In this document: positions 28,401-40,636 of the stretch, piece by piece
Numbering within the stretch: position 1 is the stretch's first letter
Layout: every line of letters begins with the position of its first letter
Assembly: GCA_964036155.1 (NCBI GenBank)
Contig: OZ038423.1
Coordinates: 46,949,249 to 47,013,248, forward strand
DNA: 64,000 nt
Origin: Diploscapter coronatus
Taxonomy: Eukaryota > Nematoda > Chromadorea > Rhabditida > Rhabditidae
Direction of reading: 5' to 3'
Position numbers and translations under genes: made by a program
The notes under the pieces: model-generated
What the model saw: the letters and a program-made list of their open reading frames with translations, nothing else
Told to the model about the DNA's origin: nothing
The model's database searches: none

Positions 28401-31400
28401 AGGACGTCACTGGTTCTGCACATTTCTCGGAGCTGAAATTGGTAAATGGCAGGAATACCAAAAATGGTATCTACCTTCAGAACGCCCTCTTTGGTTTTCA
28501 AGTCGATAGATTCACGGGCTTTTCCTCGAATCAGACGCTGCTCGGGATATTGGTTATCGTCCTGAAATTTTGAAGGGTCGATTTTTTGGTACGAAAAATA
28601 CCGTACCTTGGATATTACGGTAACCTGGGCGCCTAAATCCGCTAGAAGAAGTCCGCAATGCGGGACCGGGGCGAGACCCTCTAATTCCAAAACCTTGATT
28701 CCGGCTAACATCGAGTAATTTCGGCTCTGGAAATGTTTGAATGCGAAAACTTGTAAAAAAAATTTTAAACTAAAGAAAATTTAAGAGATTTTATGCAGAT
28801 TCTCTTACAATAAAGAGGATATTGTAATTGTAAGCGAAAGTCCGTAATGCCGAAAACGATTTTTTTTAATGGGGAATTCGTGATTTAAAAATCTATTTGA
28901 AATTTTCTTTAGATTTTCTAAATTAAGGGTACTGTAAAACAAAAAGTACGCGATACGGCAATAGGGATTTTAGAGGGAAATTTAAAATTGGGAAAATCCT
29001 TTGGAAATTCTAGTGAGCCTAAGGCGTTTTTCGAGTGAGGCTAAGTAAATAGAGGCGGGGAATAAAATATTGTGGCATGCCTCAGGAAAAGAAAAGATCA
29101 ATAACTAAAAGGAAAATTGAAGAGGTTAGTGGCACGCAAAATACGTAGGAAAAGGGATTACTACGTTGTAGTCAGAAAATACTCTCTCGCATCGTGCCTA
29201 GAATAGGAAAACAAAGCCGACTGGAATATTTCTGACTCTATACCGAGAGCATAGTTTTTAGCTGTGCTTAAGCATAGAAGGATAAATCCGCCTCGTATAC
29301 AAAAAGAAAACCTTTTAAGAAACGAACAAACGAAGCTAATTGTTTAATGATAGGAAGGAAGGCCGGAGAGGATCGATTTCTAAAGAAAAAAGGAAGGATT
29401 TTTGAAAGAAGCGCAAATTTTGAGGAAATGAAAAATCGAAAGTTTCTGCAGCAAAGTGCACTTTTTGAGAGATAGTTGAAAAACTTGAAATTTTTCTGCC
29501 GCAATTAATTTCTAGAGAAAATTTTGCAAAGAAATCAATTTTTAGAAAAGAGGCACAGAAAAAGTTGTTTTCTTTCTGCGATTTGAGCAAAAAATCGATA
29601 CTTGTTAAAACTTACCCTGCCAGCTTTTGCGATCCTTTTGAAATTCTGCTTGAAAACTACTGGAACCGTCCGGAAAATCGTCAGCATTACCCTGAAAATA
29701 AAAACCTTGAATAGGAAATTGAGAATTTGAACAAAAAATGGAGTTTCGAGAAGAGATGAACGAAAAGAAGGTGGTGTAAAGAAAGGGAAAGGTCGATATT
29801 TGACCACTTGCTAATCAACTCAGCTAAAAGACCACCTTTTTCTCTCGTCTTGTTGAAAAGAAACTTCTAATCTCTAGAGACTAGAAAAAGTAAGGAAGGA
29901 AACTAAAAACGGGAAATTTCAGTTACCTTTAAAACGAGAGGATTTTACCGATAAATTGTTAGTCCGTTTGATTTTATCAGTATGCTGGAAAAATTTGGAG
30001 CACCTTACGGAGCTCTTTCAGAAATTGTAAGTCAAAATTACTGTATTTTTAGATCATATCATCACACCGTAACTCCCGACTTTTAGGAGTACACCCAGAA
30101 AAGATGAACCCCCAGCGAAACAAATTCCAAGAATAAAATTTTTGGAGTTCCTTCAAAAAACCCAGAGGGATCCTAGACTGAATGAAGAAGTTTATCCTCC
30201 GATCAGCATTAATGAGATGAATAGAAAGTTGAAAAATATAGGATATGGAATTACTGATCCTATTAATTATGAGACGATGGTGCACTTCCTTTGGACTGAT
30301 GAAGGCTCCGATCTTCATTCCCGACAATTTTCTCTGAAAAGTGAAGATATGAACGAACCTATGTCTCACTACCTGATAGACTCCTCCCATAATACCTACT
30401 GTGTCGGATTACAATTATCAAGTGCCCGGCTAATCAGCCCTGATGGTGGTGAAGCCAGAGCGGATACAGAAATGTATCGTCAGGTATACCATTTTCGGTA
30501 TTTTGATACCGCTATCAAATGTTTGGTAATGCTACCATTTCCAGGTTCTCCTAGCTGGGTGTAGGTGTATAGAGTTAGATTGCTGGAATGGCCCAAATGG
30601 CGAACCGATCATAACCCATGGGCCCTCAGCTATAATGAGGATGAATGAGCTACCATTGAGAGAAGTTTGCGAAGCGATAGCCCAATGTGCCTTCAAAACC
30701 ACTCCCTACCCATTGGTACTTTCGATAGAAAACCATCTAAGCATGGCCCAGCAGAATAAAATGGTGGAGATCTTCAAGGAATATTTCAAGGAAATGCTAC
30801 TCTGTCAACCCCTTGAAAACCACCCTCTTGATGGACGCCCTTTACCCTCGCCAGAACAATTGAAGTATAAGATCTTGGTCAAAGCGAAGCGGTGTAAAGT
30901 CCCGAAAATCAGTAGGGATCATAGCTACGACACAGCTACAACTGGTAATTTTTGATTTTATCGATTTTTTTCGAAAATATTGACTTTTAGCATCTTCAGG
31001 CAGCCTCTCCTTTTCTAGCGATGAAAATTATTCTACTGTAAATTCAAAGAAGAGTTTGATTTCCCTTGGCTCGACTGATAGTGGAGAGTCTTTACCGGCT
31101 GAGTTACCGAAGGTAAGTTCAAATTTTTTCTGAGAAATTTAAAAGAAACATTAAGAAATGATAAATTTAAAAAAATTGAATTTTTCAGGAACTAATCTCT
31201 TTAACAGAACAAGAGCTTCGATGTGTTTTTATTCCGGAAAAGGAAGAAATCAGCTATACTCAACTTTCTTCACTGGTGAACTACATGGAATCCGACAGAC
31301 CGGCGAACTTTTCCCTAGGTTAGTTGACTAAAAATAAAAAGAATATTTTTCGTATTAAAAATCTAAAAGAAAACTAAAAATTGATATTTTCAGCCGAAAG

Positions 31401-33266
31401 ACGACCCCACATTCTTTGCTCAGTCGATGAGGATGTGTCTTGGCGGTACTTCAAGGAAAAGAAAGCCAACCATCTGCTGAAAATTACCACCAGAAGGATT
31501 GTGCGAGTCTATCCGAAGAATTTTCGGATTTGTAGCGATAACTATTTTCCGATGGTAAGTAACCGCACTTTTGAATAGTACTTTGAAAAAGAAATTTAAA
31601 TTCCAGAATCACTGGGCTATGGGCGTCCAAATGGTGGCGTTAAATTATCAGGTAGCATAAAATTGATTTTTTTCTTATTTATTTTGCAAAGCCAAATTAT
31701 TTGAATTTTTAAATTTTCAAACTCAGACTCCCGGTATAGAGATGCTTCTCAACCAGGCCATGTTTGAAAGGAACGATAGCTGCGGGTACGTATTTTTAGG
31801 AACTACTTATTTTAAACTTTTCGAATTTTTAGGATTACTGTATTTTCCTCCTTTCAGATACGTTCTAAAGCCCGAATGCATGCGCAATCCATGGGAGCTG
31901 ATCGACATTCACTCTAATACACCACAAGTCCCAAATCGGTCTTCTGTGGTGTTGAAAATTAAGGTACTTTAGAAATTAGCATATTTTCTGATTTCTTTAA
32001 TTTGAGAATTCCAGATTCTATCCGGCCATTTCTACAGCCATATCGTGAAGCCTTCAGCTCTACAAAGGTGCTCCTGTCCTTTGTTAGCCAGACAGCAGAA
32101 TGCCGACCCCATCACGACTTATGTTACTGTCCAGGTAAATTTTTTTAAATTTTAAATTAGGATATTCTGGAAGAGTTACGGTAATTTTCGATTAAAAATG
32201 AAAAAGCACAAACTTTGAATTCTATTAAAAATCATAAAGTTATGGTTAAATATTCTAAAAATCTCAAATTTTGAGGTCTTCGACCTACCCGAATACGAAA
32301 AATCTAAGTGCTATCGGACAAAAGAGTCTACTGAAGAGGCCACGGTCACGAAGTATAGCCACAAATCTAGCAGTAAGATATTCCTCTTCGAAAAGGTTGA
32401 TCGAAAATCTTAGGAAAGTCAAAAAAGAGATCAAACATTTCCAGATAGTCCTATCCGAATTGGCCTACGTTCATTTCTGCGTCTGGCAAAGGGCCGGATG
32501 TCATTCAGTTCCGATAGCCCATAAATTGATTCCCGTGGAGAAATTGAATAATGGCAAGTTTTTAAAAGGGTTCGAAAATGTTGAAAGAGATACAATTTTC
32601 TGTCCAACAGAAAGTCTGGAAAAAGATAAAAATGTTTGAAAAGCGGTCATATTGAAATTTTTCAGGTTACCGCAATATAACCCTTCGCAATGTGAACAAT
32701 CAGTGCATTGGGCCGGCCTCTCTTTTCGTTCTATTTGATGTTCACTACTTTTCAACTCAGCGAGGTAATTAACATTCTTAATTAGGATAATTGACTTTAA
32801 TCAGTGTTAATTGGGGCAATTAATTTCTGAATTACAGCTATTAGCCGAGCCCTGGCGTTACCTTTTGATGATGAGAAGAGGGAGAGGGATTTCGTCACGG
32901 CGGTCATCAATCCCTTTATGTCAGAGCCCGAAGAAAGGCCTATTGTAAGTTAAATTAGCATAAGACTATTGTAAATTTATTTTTGCTTCTCAAAGTTTCT
33001 ATGCAAACTATTTCTTTCCAATGATACAATTTTCTAATGCAGCTTTCTCTTACTTAATCCAAAAATATCAAATTTCTAAAATTTAGATTTTTCTAATTTA
33101 TGCTAATTTTTAGATGAAACTAGAAGAGTTGGATGGTCATATGCATATGGATATGGAATCTTCGAATATTTCCAATTTAAACCCGACTATCAGCAATCTC
33201 TACCAAAGGAAACTCAGCAACCCACAGGTCACACCCACTAAATCGAGCGGCAATTTACTCAAGTAA
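25419..33266 (+). CDS. Phospholipase C, beta type, lacking the long C-terminal domain
   Basis: Exons start at 25406 (first ATG 25419) and include 25604-25723, 25936-26013, 26059-26172, 26476-26618, 26682-26766, 29923-30026, 30087-30483, 30545-30944, 30991-31112, 31189-31318, 31394-31554, 31607-31651, 31727-31785, 31858-31963, 32014-32133, 32276-32395, 32445-32553, 32666-32764, 32838-32944 and 33114-33266. In order: PH-like domain (DPRAHILYWKPPDKS), EF-hand region, the PLC-beta signature LQKTQRDPRLNE, X box (SHNTY, CRCIELDCW, IITHG, LSIENHL), Y box (RIVRVYPK, MVALNYQTPG, CGYVLKPE) and C2 domain. All key X/Y catalytic residues appear present, so it should hydrolyse PIP2 to IP3 and DAG. It ends soon after C2 and lacks the coiled-coil tail that binds Gq. 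A C. elegans plc-2-like identity is possible but unproven. One intron (from 32554) uses a GC donor. Intron 26767-29922 hosts the racemase gene. Confidence 0.88.
27044..29687 (-). CDS. AMACR: Alpha-methylacyl-CoA racemase, nested antisense in a PLC intron
   Basis: Ten exons (29616-29687, 28607-28726, 28475-28561, 28334-28432, 28182-28281, 27895-28041, 27597-27735, 27422-27498, 27262-27378, 27044-27204) give 372 residues in a fully consistent frame. The core opens MLAGIKVLELEGLAPVPHCG, the family III CoA-transferase/AMACR start. Catalytic positions are visible: Arg in DPYRPG, His in GHDINY (about residue 151) and Asp in LLADFAGGG (about residue 186). AMACR interconverts (2R)- and (2S)-methyl-branched acyl-CoAs so branched fatty acids can be beta-oxidised. 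Exon 1 alone encodes a basic, acid-free 24-residue leader followed by RSRNYS, a mitochondrial-type presequence; the protein ends KSKL, a peroxisomal PTS1. A second ATG at 28711 would give a leaderless form. An acceptor (TTTCAG) precedes exon 1 at 29692. Confidence 0.93.
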
Positions 33267-33797
33267 CATTTTTGCCTTATTTGTAAAAATTAGCAATTTT
33301 TTAGAAAAATATCTGAATTTTTGAAGGCATAATATTTAAGCTAAGATATTCTGAGACTAGTATTCCTAAAATACTTGATACAGTTAAAGAAGAAATCTCA
33401 GGATTCTATTAGATCTAAAAGTCAAGTTAAATAAAAAATAATAAACTTCTAATTTGTCGAAAATATTTAAGATTGATAGATTGAAAATGATGTGAAGATT
33501 CACAAATAGCTTATTGAAGATTTTTATCCGTATCGTAATTTGAGCTTTGATGGGAAGATTTTATATTTTGTACAAGTTTAAAGAGTTAGTAATTTTGGGA
33601 TCGTTTCGTTGGATTTTCTTCGAGAAAATTCAGTCGAATGATGGCTCCTAAAGAAATGAAATTGTTGATTTTTCGTTATTTTTCGTAAAATTTTCATTTG
33701 TCCTATAACGTTGTCGGAAAGATCAATTTTCTGTCAAAAATCTAGAAAATGTTTTTCTTGAAATTTTTTGCCCAACTTACCTATTTCGATAAGTCAA
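33267..33797. other. Convergent intergenic region
   Basis: This is 531 bp between the PLC stop and the stop of the phosphatase-like gene. It is AT-rich and holds an AATAAA at 33430-33435 suited to PLC 3' end formation. No gene was seen. Confidence 0.4.
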
Positions 33798-36079
33798 TCA
33801 TGTGGTGGCAGGTCGCATCATGCAAGTTTGGGCTGGAATAATCATAGTTTTGACCCTGATCTTCACTTTTTAGTTTCAAATTTTCGCCTTTGGCTTAAAC
33901 TTCTGAATTTTTACCTGGTGGTGGTCTCATGACGAAATTGTAGTCGAGCGCGGTCGTACAGCCCTCGAAGCTTACCGGCAGCATTTCCTCGATGATCCAC
34001 TGGTTTGTGGCCTAAAATTTCGGGGTAAACCTTGAAAAGTTTAATTTTTATGGAAACATGACTCCTCAGTAGAAAGTTTTCATGATAGATTGGAATTTTC
34101 GGCAAACTACAAATTTTCCCTTACCATTTGAAAGTGCACTGCCGCACAGTTGGGTACGCGCTTGTAGGCTTCAGCGAGGTCGGCTTCGGTCGACATTCTG
34201 AAAAAACTTTCAGGTAAGTTCAAAAATTCGAATTTTTCTAACCTGGGTGTCGGGCCACGCATCAACTGACCCACTGCCATATCGACCGTCGAGGGGTGGC
34301 CGACTATCTAAAAATGGGTTCTTCTTGATCGAGATTTTCCCCTATCTGAAATTTTTGAAGGTACGAGAGAACGCCCGTACCAAATAATTGAGGTCCTTCT
34401 TGACGGGCAGGAACTCGTTCTTGCGCACGATCCGATTCAGCACCGTCCCAACCCGACGGTTGTAGTCCGGAGTTTGTTCGCGGCTCGCGAATAGCTGAAA
34501 ATTTGTAGGTAAGTTAAACATTTTTTCCATCTTTTTATAGTAATTAGGCTAGGTTTGCGAAAAAATTAGACAAGTTGATCAATTTTCTAGGCAATTTGAA
34601 AAAATTCAAATTTTTACATCCTTGCTGGAAATTGCGGAGGAATAATTGTTGTCGATAGCTGCGCAGAGCGCGAGTCGCTCCTTGGCGCTGAGAAACGTCG
34701 GCGCGCCTTGCGAGTAGAGGTTCGTGTTCTCGAACAGACCCGGCTCGACCCTAGAGCGAGGTTGAAATTGGTACGGGGGGAGATCCGCACCAGATTTGAA
34801 ACTTGGTACGAAGAAGTGCCGTACCTGATGGTCGCCTTACTCCGACTCGCACGCCGTATCTCTATCGCGGTCTGTATGCTGCGCAGCGCAGGCGAGGTGT
34901 AAATCACGTCTAAAGAAAATATAAAGTTCAGAATGAATTTTTCAGTTTTCCACTGGGAAAACGTTAAGATTTGGGAATAAATAGGAATTTTCCTGCTTAT
35001 TGTAGTTATCATCCTCTTTTCTGGAAGATTGGACGGGCAAAGAAAAATGAAAGTTAGAAAGGGCAATTTTAAAAGTTTTCAGAAATTCCTCCAATTTACC
35101 AGGCACCAATCCGTTGTAGAGCAGTCCTCTGCCGGTGAGCTGGGCCAGGATCAGCCCGATCCGAGTCAGCGGCGCGTCGTTCGCGTAGTTTGTAATCGCT
35201 CGTTCCACCGGCAGACGGGAAGGCTGAAAAATGTTTTTTTTTTTTTTTAATTTGGATAAAAATGTCACTACTATCTATTATTAAACAAGTGGCATGAGAA
35301 GCCATTTTTCACAAAAAACTGTCTAGACATATCGTCCATGTTTAAAAATGAGAAAATCTCAATGGAAACTCTTAAAATGCGCAATACAAGGGCAGAAAAT
35401 AGAAAAATAATTTGGAAAAAAAACTCCCCTACTAACCCTTCCAATTTAATAGAGCGGCAAAAACACAATTTTCAACAAATTATCCTACCCCCCAGTTTAC
35501 CATATTCATGTCGTAGGGCGCATAGCTGCCCGTCTGTGAGCATCGCTCGATCCACTCGGGACAGACGTCGTCAATCGGCTGACTGTTGCACATCACGATC
35601 ACGTTGCGCGCCACGCACTCGAATTGGGCGGGGGCACTGAACATTTTTTTTGGAAGAGTGCCCTTTGATTTCTTGTAGAAAAATTGCTTTACATCATGAA
35701 GTTCTCCATCTTTTACAGATAGTTCTATAGTTTTCTGGCATTTCCTCGAAAAATAGTATCTCCCTAAAATTTCCTAAGGATAATCCATGCTCTATATGAC
35801 ATTCCTGATGATCATCATAGCCAAATTTCGAAAATGAAATCAATATTTTTCTCTCAGCTAACCTATTCTTGCCCTTTTGTTGCTGCTTGACTTTCTCCAT
35901 GTTCGAGGGGCAGCTGTGCGGTCCGATCTCGGAGGTTAACTCGGATTTGGCTGAAATTTCGAGAGCCTAGGGACATTTTTTTTGGCAATTTTGAGCATTT
36001 TGGGAGTGTTGGGAGCAGTTGTTGCGAACTTTAACAAAAACCCACTTGTATTCGCCTTTTTATCTTTGATTGGCACCAT
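33798..36079 (-). CDS. TULA/UBASH3-type histidine-phosphatase relative, first catalytic motif lost
   Basis: Eleven exons: 36046-36079, 35863-35950, 35489-35636, 35100-35223, 34825-34909, 34618-34750, 34381-34494, 34243-34307, 34125-34197, 33915-34011 and 33798-33832. They give about 331 residues with all phases consistent. The fold markers of the nematode TULA-like phosphoglycerate-mutase family are clear: PEWIERC, GSYAPYDMNM, DAPLTRIGLILAQLTGRGL, VIYTSPALRSIQTA, EPGLFENTNLY and IVGHPSTVDMAVGQL. The second active-site histidine (GH) is kept. The first motif, normally RH(A/G)ER just before the PEW segment, is replaced by MCNSQP. The phosphohistidine-forming histidine is therefore absent and catalysis is unlikely. 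A regulatory or binding role is inferred. Its start is divergent to the molting-type gene 4.5 kb away. Confidence 0.8.
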
Positions 36080-39000
36080 TTTTGAGTTGAGAGTTGGGAA
36101 ATGATTTGAAAATTTCAAAAAATCTAAGAAATGCTAATTTTTGGAACATTTGAAAATCCCTTTTTCGATAAAGTGATAGACTGGATAATATATCTTTCCT
36201 TATCAAACATATCAGTTTTTATCCTCCTTGTAAGGAGATTTCTCTAACAGTTTTTCTCTATCAATTTCCTTTTCTATCTCACTTTTACTCTCGCATTTTT
36301 CGACTTTCCTTGACCCCTGATAATGGGGGCATCTGAAGTAAAATTTTTCTGGGGAAATAGTACATCTTTTCGAGAGAGTCGAGGGATTGATATCTGATAG
36401 TCTGGGGGCGGAGCCTGATATCAGCGGACTTAGGTAACATACTGATATGGATTTGATGATAGTAGTATTTGTGAATGAAGTTTCTGCAACTTTCTTCAAG
36501 TTATTCGAAATTTCTATAACTCCTCGAAGTTTTCCGATTTGTATCTTGAAGTTTCTTCAACTTTCTTGGAGCCTCCCGAATTTTTATTGAAATTGCCAGA
36601 ACTTTCATTTTCACCCCTAAGGTCAAATGTCTTTTCTTGGCTTTCAATCTCGCATCTTTTTAAGGAAATCTTGAATTCTTTCAGTCGAGATTAGAGATAA
36701 GTGCTTTCGCGCGCGCCATCATCTAGGAGATTTTCCGTGGCGCCTCAGAAATTGCCGGCTAATTCAACTTGTTCCTGGGTTTTATGATTTGTTCCACGAG
36801 ATTTTCTTTCCTGAGGCTGAAAGGCTGCCATTTTTACTTTTCCTCGAAATTTCTCTTACTATTTCTTAGGATATGTTAACTTTCAATCTTAAATAAGTTT
36901 TTCTTTCTTATCTTAAAGTTTTGGGCCAAGTTTTACCGTTGTTTTCGAAACTGTTTACCTTCGATTTTGTCTTTGGAGTTGCACATATTCCTGTTTCTCC
37001 GAATATGCGAAATTTGGACTATTATGTGTTTCCCCATGAATGGTCAAATCTTCGCATCGGCATAACTAGCCTCTTTCTAAGGGGTGAACACTTCTTACCT
37101 GCTTTATATATGGATTTCGATTGAACTCCTTTCTGAACACTACTTTTCTTACCTTACAACTCGTTTTACCACGTAATTATTTTCCTTCAGCATGCTGTTA
37201 TTTTTGGCGAAATTCAAAAACCGGCCCTATTTTAGTTTAAGGATGATGGATTTGTACAAAACTATAGCTTACTACTTATTTTACTGACGATTTTTACCGG
37301 ACTTTAATTTTTTCGAAATATTAGAAAATACTACTTCCATACTATATTTCTGCATAAATTTGATTTACTTCTCAAAATTAAGTGGCTTTTTATTCAAATG
37401 TGAATGAAAATTTTAATTCGAAATTTGTATTCCTACTGATTAAGAAATTCATCCATTCGATATTCTTTTTCGTGGTGATGATAAAAAAATGAAAGCCTTT
37501 TATCTTCCCCTTTCTCGATCTCCACACAACAAATGAGGTCGTCTGGTCGAAAAAACGCGAAAGAAAGGGGAAAGGAGAAAGTTTATCCAAACATAGGGGG
37601 GCAGGGATATCAGTAATCTCTTGATAAATCCGATAAAATCCGAGGATTTTTTAGGATTTTGAAATATTTTTCTTCGAAAAAAATGCATTTTATATATCGT
37701 TTCTTTTGAAAATTTGAAGGATTTCATATGTCCAAACATTTTTGAAGAATCATATATTTCTCTGTAAAAGTTGTGGGAATTTCATATATCCCTTCTTCAG
37801 GAAAAAAACAAAGATTTTATATATCCTTCCTTAAAATATCAATATGTGACTGAATCACACATTTAGATGTTTAGCCTATTCATAGAATGTTTTATAGTGC
37901 TTAAAATCTGGTTAAATCTCGTTAAATTCTTCCAAAATCGTCGTCAAATGCGTCATATATAGCCACTTGGCTTGGAGAACGTTTTTGGACTTTTTTCCCG
38001 ACGAATTTCCAAACTTTTTTTGCCCTTCCCCCATTTGTAGAGACTTCATTAATCTAATCTCAAAGATTTCATCGACTGAATCAGGGCTGTGGAATTTCGG
38101 AAGTGGTGTGGATATATGCAACCCCTATCTTTATCATATCAATTTATTTATGACGTCATATCATATCATCAACTATCACTATTTATATCTTTACAGGAAT
38201 AGTATTTGAAAAAGTCGATCTTCATTGAAATTGTCGTTTTTTTCAAAAATTTTCTGTCTAAAAGGCCGATCCTCTTTGAAATTTCGATTTATCTTCAGAG
38301 AAAAAAGCTTATCTTCATTAGAAAAATATCAATATACCCTTATCAATCGCTTTAAACTCCTGAAAATCTCCCAATCCAGATCTTTTCCTTCGCAAAAATT
38401 GCCCCGGATACCCGACTAGCCACTTATCTGCCTTTTGCCTGGTGAATTGATATAAGCTTGATTTCTGCCTTGCGTCCGGTTGGAAATCAGAAGAAAAAGA
38501 CTGGAAAATCGGGAAAAAACCGCTTTCATCCTTTGTTCGACCAGGGAATTTCATAGAGATAAGGCCAGAACTTCGCTTCAGGGAGCGAGAAAGACAGGGG
38601 CTTTTTCTCCTCACTCTTCCGAAATAAAGAATGCGGTCAACTTTAGCAGTTTTCTTGAAGGGAGGAAAAGGTGATCTTCATCTGTTCTCTCTGAAAACTC
38701 GCACTATTTCTCTATTTTATACCTCCCTCTAACCTTATCTTTGTTACAGTACTATTTTCATTATCTGCATTTTCTATTTCTTATCTTCCACTCTTTACTG
38801 TGCTATCTTCTCTGAATTATTTTTCTTTGACTCTTTCTTTCTATACTATTTCTCAAGTTCTTTATCCCCGAAATCACCATTCATCCATCCTTGCCTTCTC
38901 CCAAAAATCCCCACTCTTTTCCCTCCCATTCTGTGATTTGTATATCACTTTTTTGGGAGGAATCAGGGCCCGCCCACTTTTTCGAACTTTCAATTTCGAT

Positions 39001-40636
39001 TTTCCCGCTTTCGCCTGCAAGAAAAGCTCGATTTTTTGAAGATTTTCGAATTTTTTCGGATTTTATAATTTTGGCAAACTTTCTCGAAGAACAAGAATTT
39101 TCGATCAAGGGTTGAATTGATTTTTCTTGAAAACTCGATGGATTACTGCATTTATTCCCTTCCAAATTAGACATTTTCTTCGAAAATCTTTTTCTTATTA
39201 AGATTTTTCCATATTTAAATTATTTCTTTTAAAATTCTATATTTCTAAAATCGATATTTTTAATTTTTAAGGAATATTTTTCCAACCTACCTATATCTGT
39301 CTAATCTTGCTGCCAGTCTATGGCCATAAACATAGATTATTCGAGGAACTTCCCGCGCCTTACCTCATTTTTCCGTATTTCTTTCGGTCAAGGTCTTCTA
39401 TTTTCCCTTTCTAGCTCTTTTCACTCTCCTCTAATCCAAGACTATTTCTCGAACAATGTATCCTATCCGTGTTAGATAAGCATCATTATGGGTCCATTTA
39501 CCTTGTATTCATTCAATAAGACCTAAATTCCAATCGGGGTTCAATAGTCAAGTTGGTAGCATGAAGGGATTTTGGGGTTTTTGTAAAAAAAATAATCTTT
39601 TGGCGATTTTTAACGATCTATACTATCAGAACTAGGTAGGGTTCAAGCCAGATTACCATTGCGAATCTCACAGCTCAAAATATTTCGCTGAAACCTATTT
39701 CAGATCACCTTATGCATAAAATTTCTATAAAAAAGGCCCAATTTCGTGGACCAGCTTCTCTAAAATGTTCCACCCTGGTTGAAGATCTGCCTGGGTCTGT
39801 ATAGTATGAAGGATTAAGAAAATTCCGACTAGCAATATGTTTGGAAGACAAGTTTTGGTATAGCGTAAAGGTATGCGTTAGGGTTTTCCCGCTTGACGGG
39901 ATTATTCTAATGTCGCCTTTCCATGCCATATATTCTCTCGAAACTCGAAACTTTTGATAAATCCTATTGGGGTTCCATATATCTTACTATATATCGATTT
40001 TCCTATAATGTTTGAAATCTCCATTTTCTTAATTCATAATTTCCTTAAAAGTAGCTCTTGAAATCTGTAGATGAAGGTCTTGATATTTTCGATTAAGTAT
40101 GATGATCATCATTTATTTAATGATAGATTGATTTCTGACGCAATTTTGTGATCTTACGATATTTCTTTCTTTCCACTTATTTTTGCTCTTTGAAGTTTAC
40201 GCTAATGCATAGCAATGCAACTATTTTTTGCTTTCTTTCGCCGGATTTCGCACAAACTTTCAGTTTTTAGTTTAGCGCCTTTGCGTCTGTTTGTACGCCC
40301 TAGTTTTCTATGCTTACGATGCTACATTTATTATTATACCACATTTAACTCTCACTTTCCCTCGATGAAAAGCTTGTTTTCCATGTTCCAAACATTTAAG
40401 CTCTAAGCTTGATTAGAATATCGACTTTATGCTAATTTTGAAACCCCAACTCACGTATTTTTCTCTTCTTTTTAAAGTTGATCTTCATCCTAAACTATCT
40501 TAGATATATCACTTGATCTAAGTCATCATTTTTGTGTTAGCTAAAAAACTATTATTTTTTAAACATACTTTTTCATTTATTTTTAAATATCGATTTATGC
40601 TAATTTTTAGTTTTCAGGCCACCACCCTCCATCCTC
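36080..40636. other. 4.5-kb divergent upstream region
   Basis: No exon with coding-like composition and paired splice sites was found on either strand. Many open frames of 60-100 codons occur but are AT-rich and lack family features. The region separates two divergently transcribed genes and probably carries the control region of the molting-type gene. Candidate sites include a GATA cluster (listed separately) and an AAGGTCA nuclear-receptor half-site at 36619-36625. Long 5' UTR exons or an upstream start exon for the right-hand gene cannot be excluded. Confidence 0.5.
38289..38786. promoter_or_regulatory. Cluster of seven AGATAA/TTATCT GATA-factor sites
   Basis: TTATCT or AGATAA occurs at 38289, 38309, 38424, 38557, 38735, 38761 and 38781, all within 498 bp. 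At this base composition I would expect fewer than one. AGATAA is the core site of GATA factors. Epidermal GATA factors (ELT-1, ELT-3) drive cuticle and molting genes in C. elegans, which fits a position about 2 kb upstream of the multi-Kunitz gene. Function here is inferred. Confidence 0.45.

Noticed and set aside
29624..29700. Plus-strand open frame (NYWNRPENRQHY) as a missing phospholipase exon
   Set aside because: The strong splice signals here are on the minus strand and fit racemase exon 1; the EF-hand region is fully explained by the exon 29923-30026.
36212..40406. Many 60-100 codon frames in the divergent intergenic region
   Set aside because: They are AT-rich, lack splice-supported continuation and show no family motifs.
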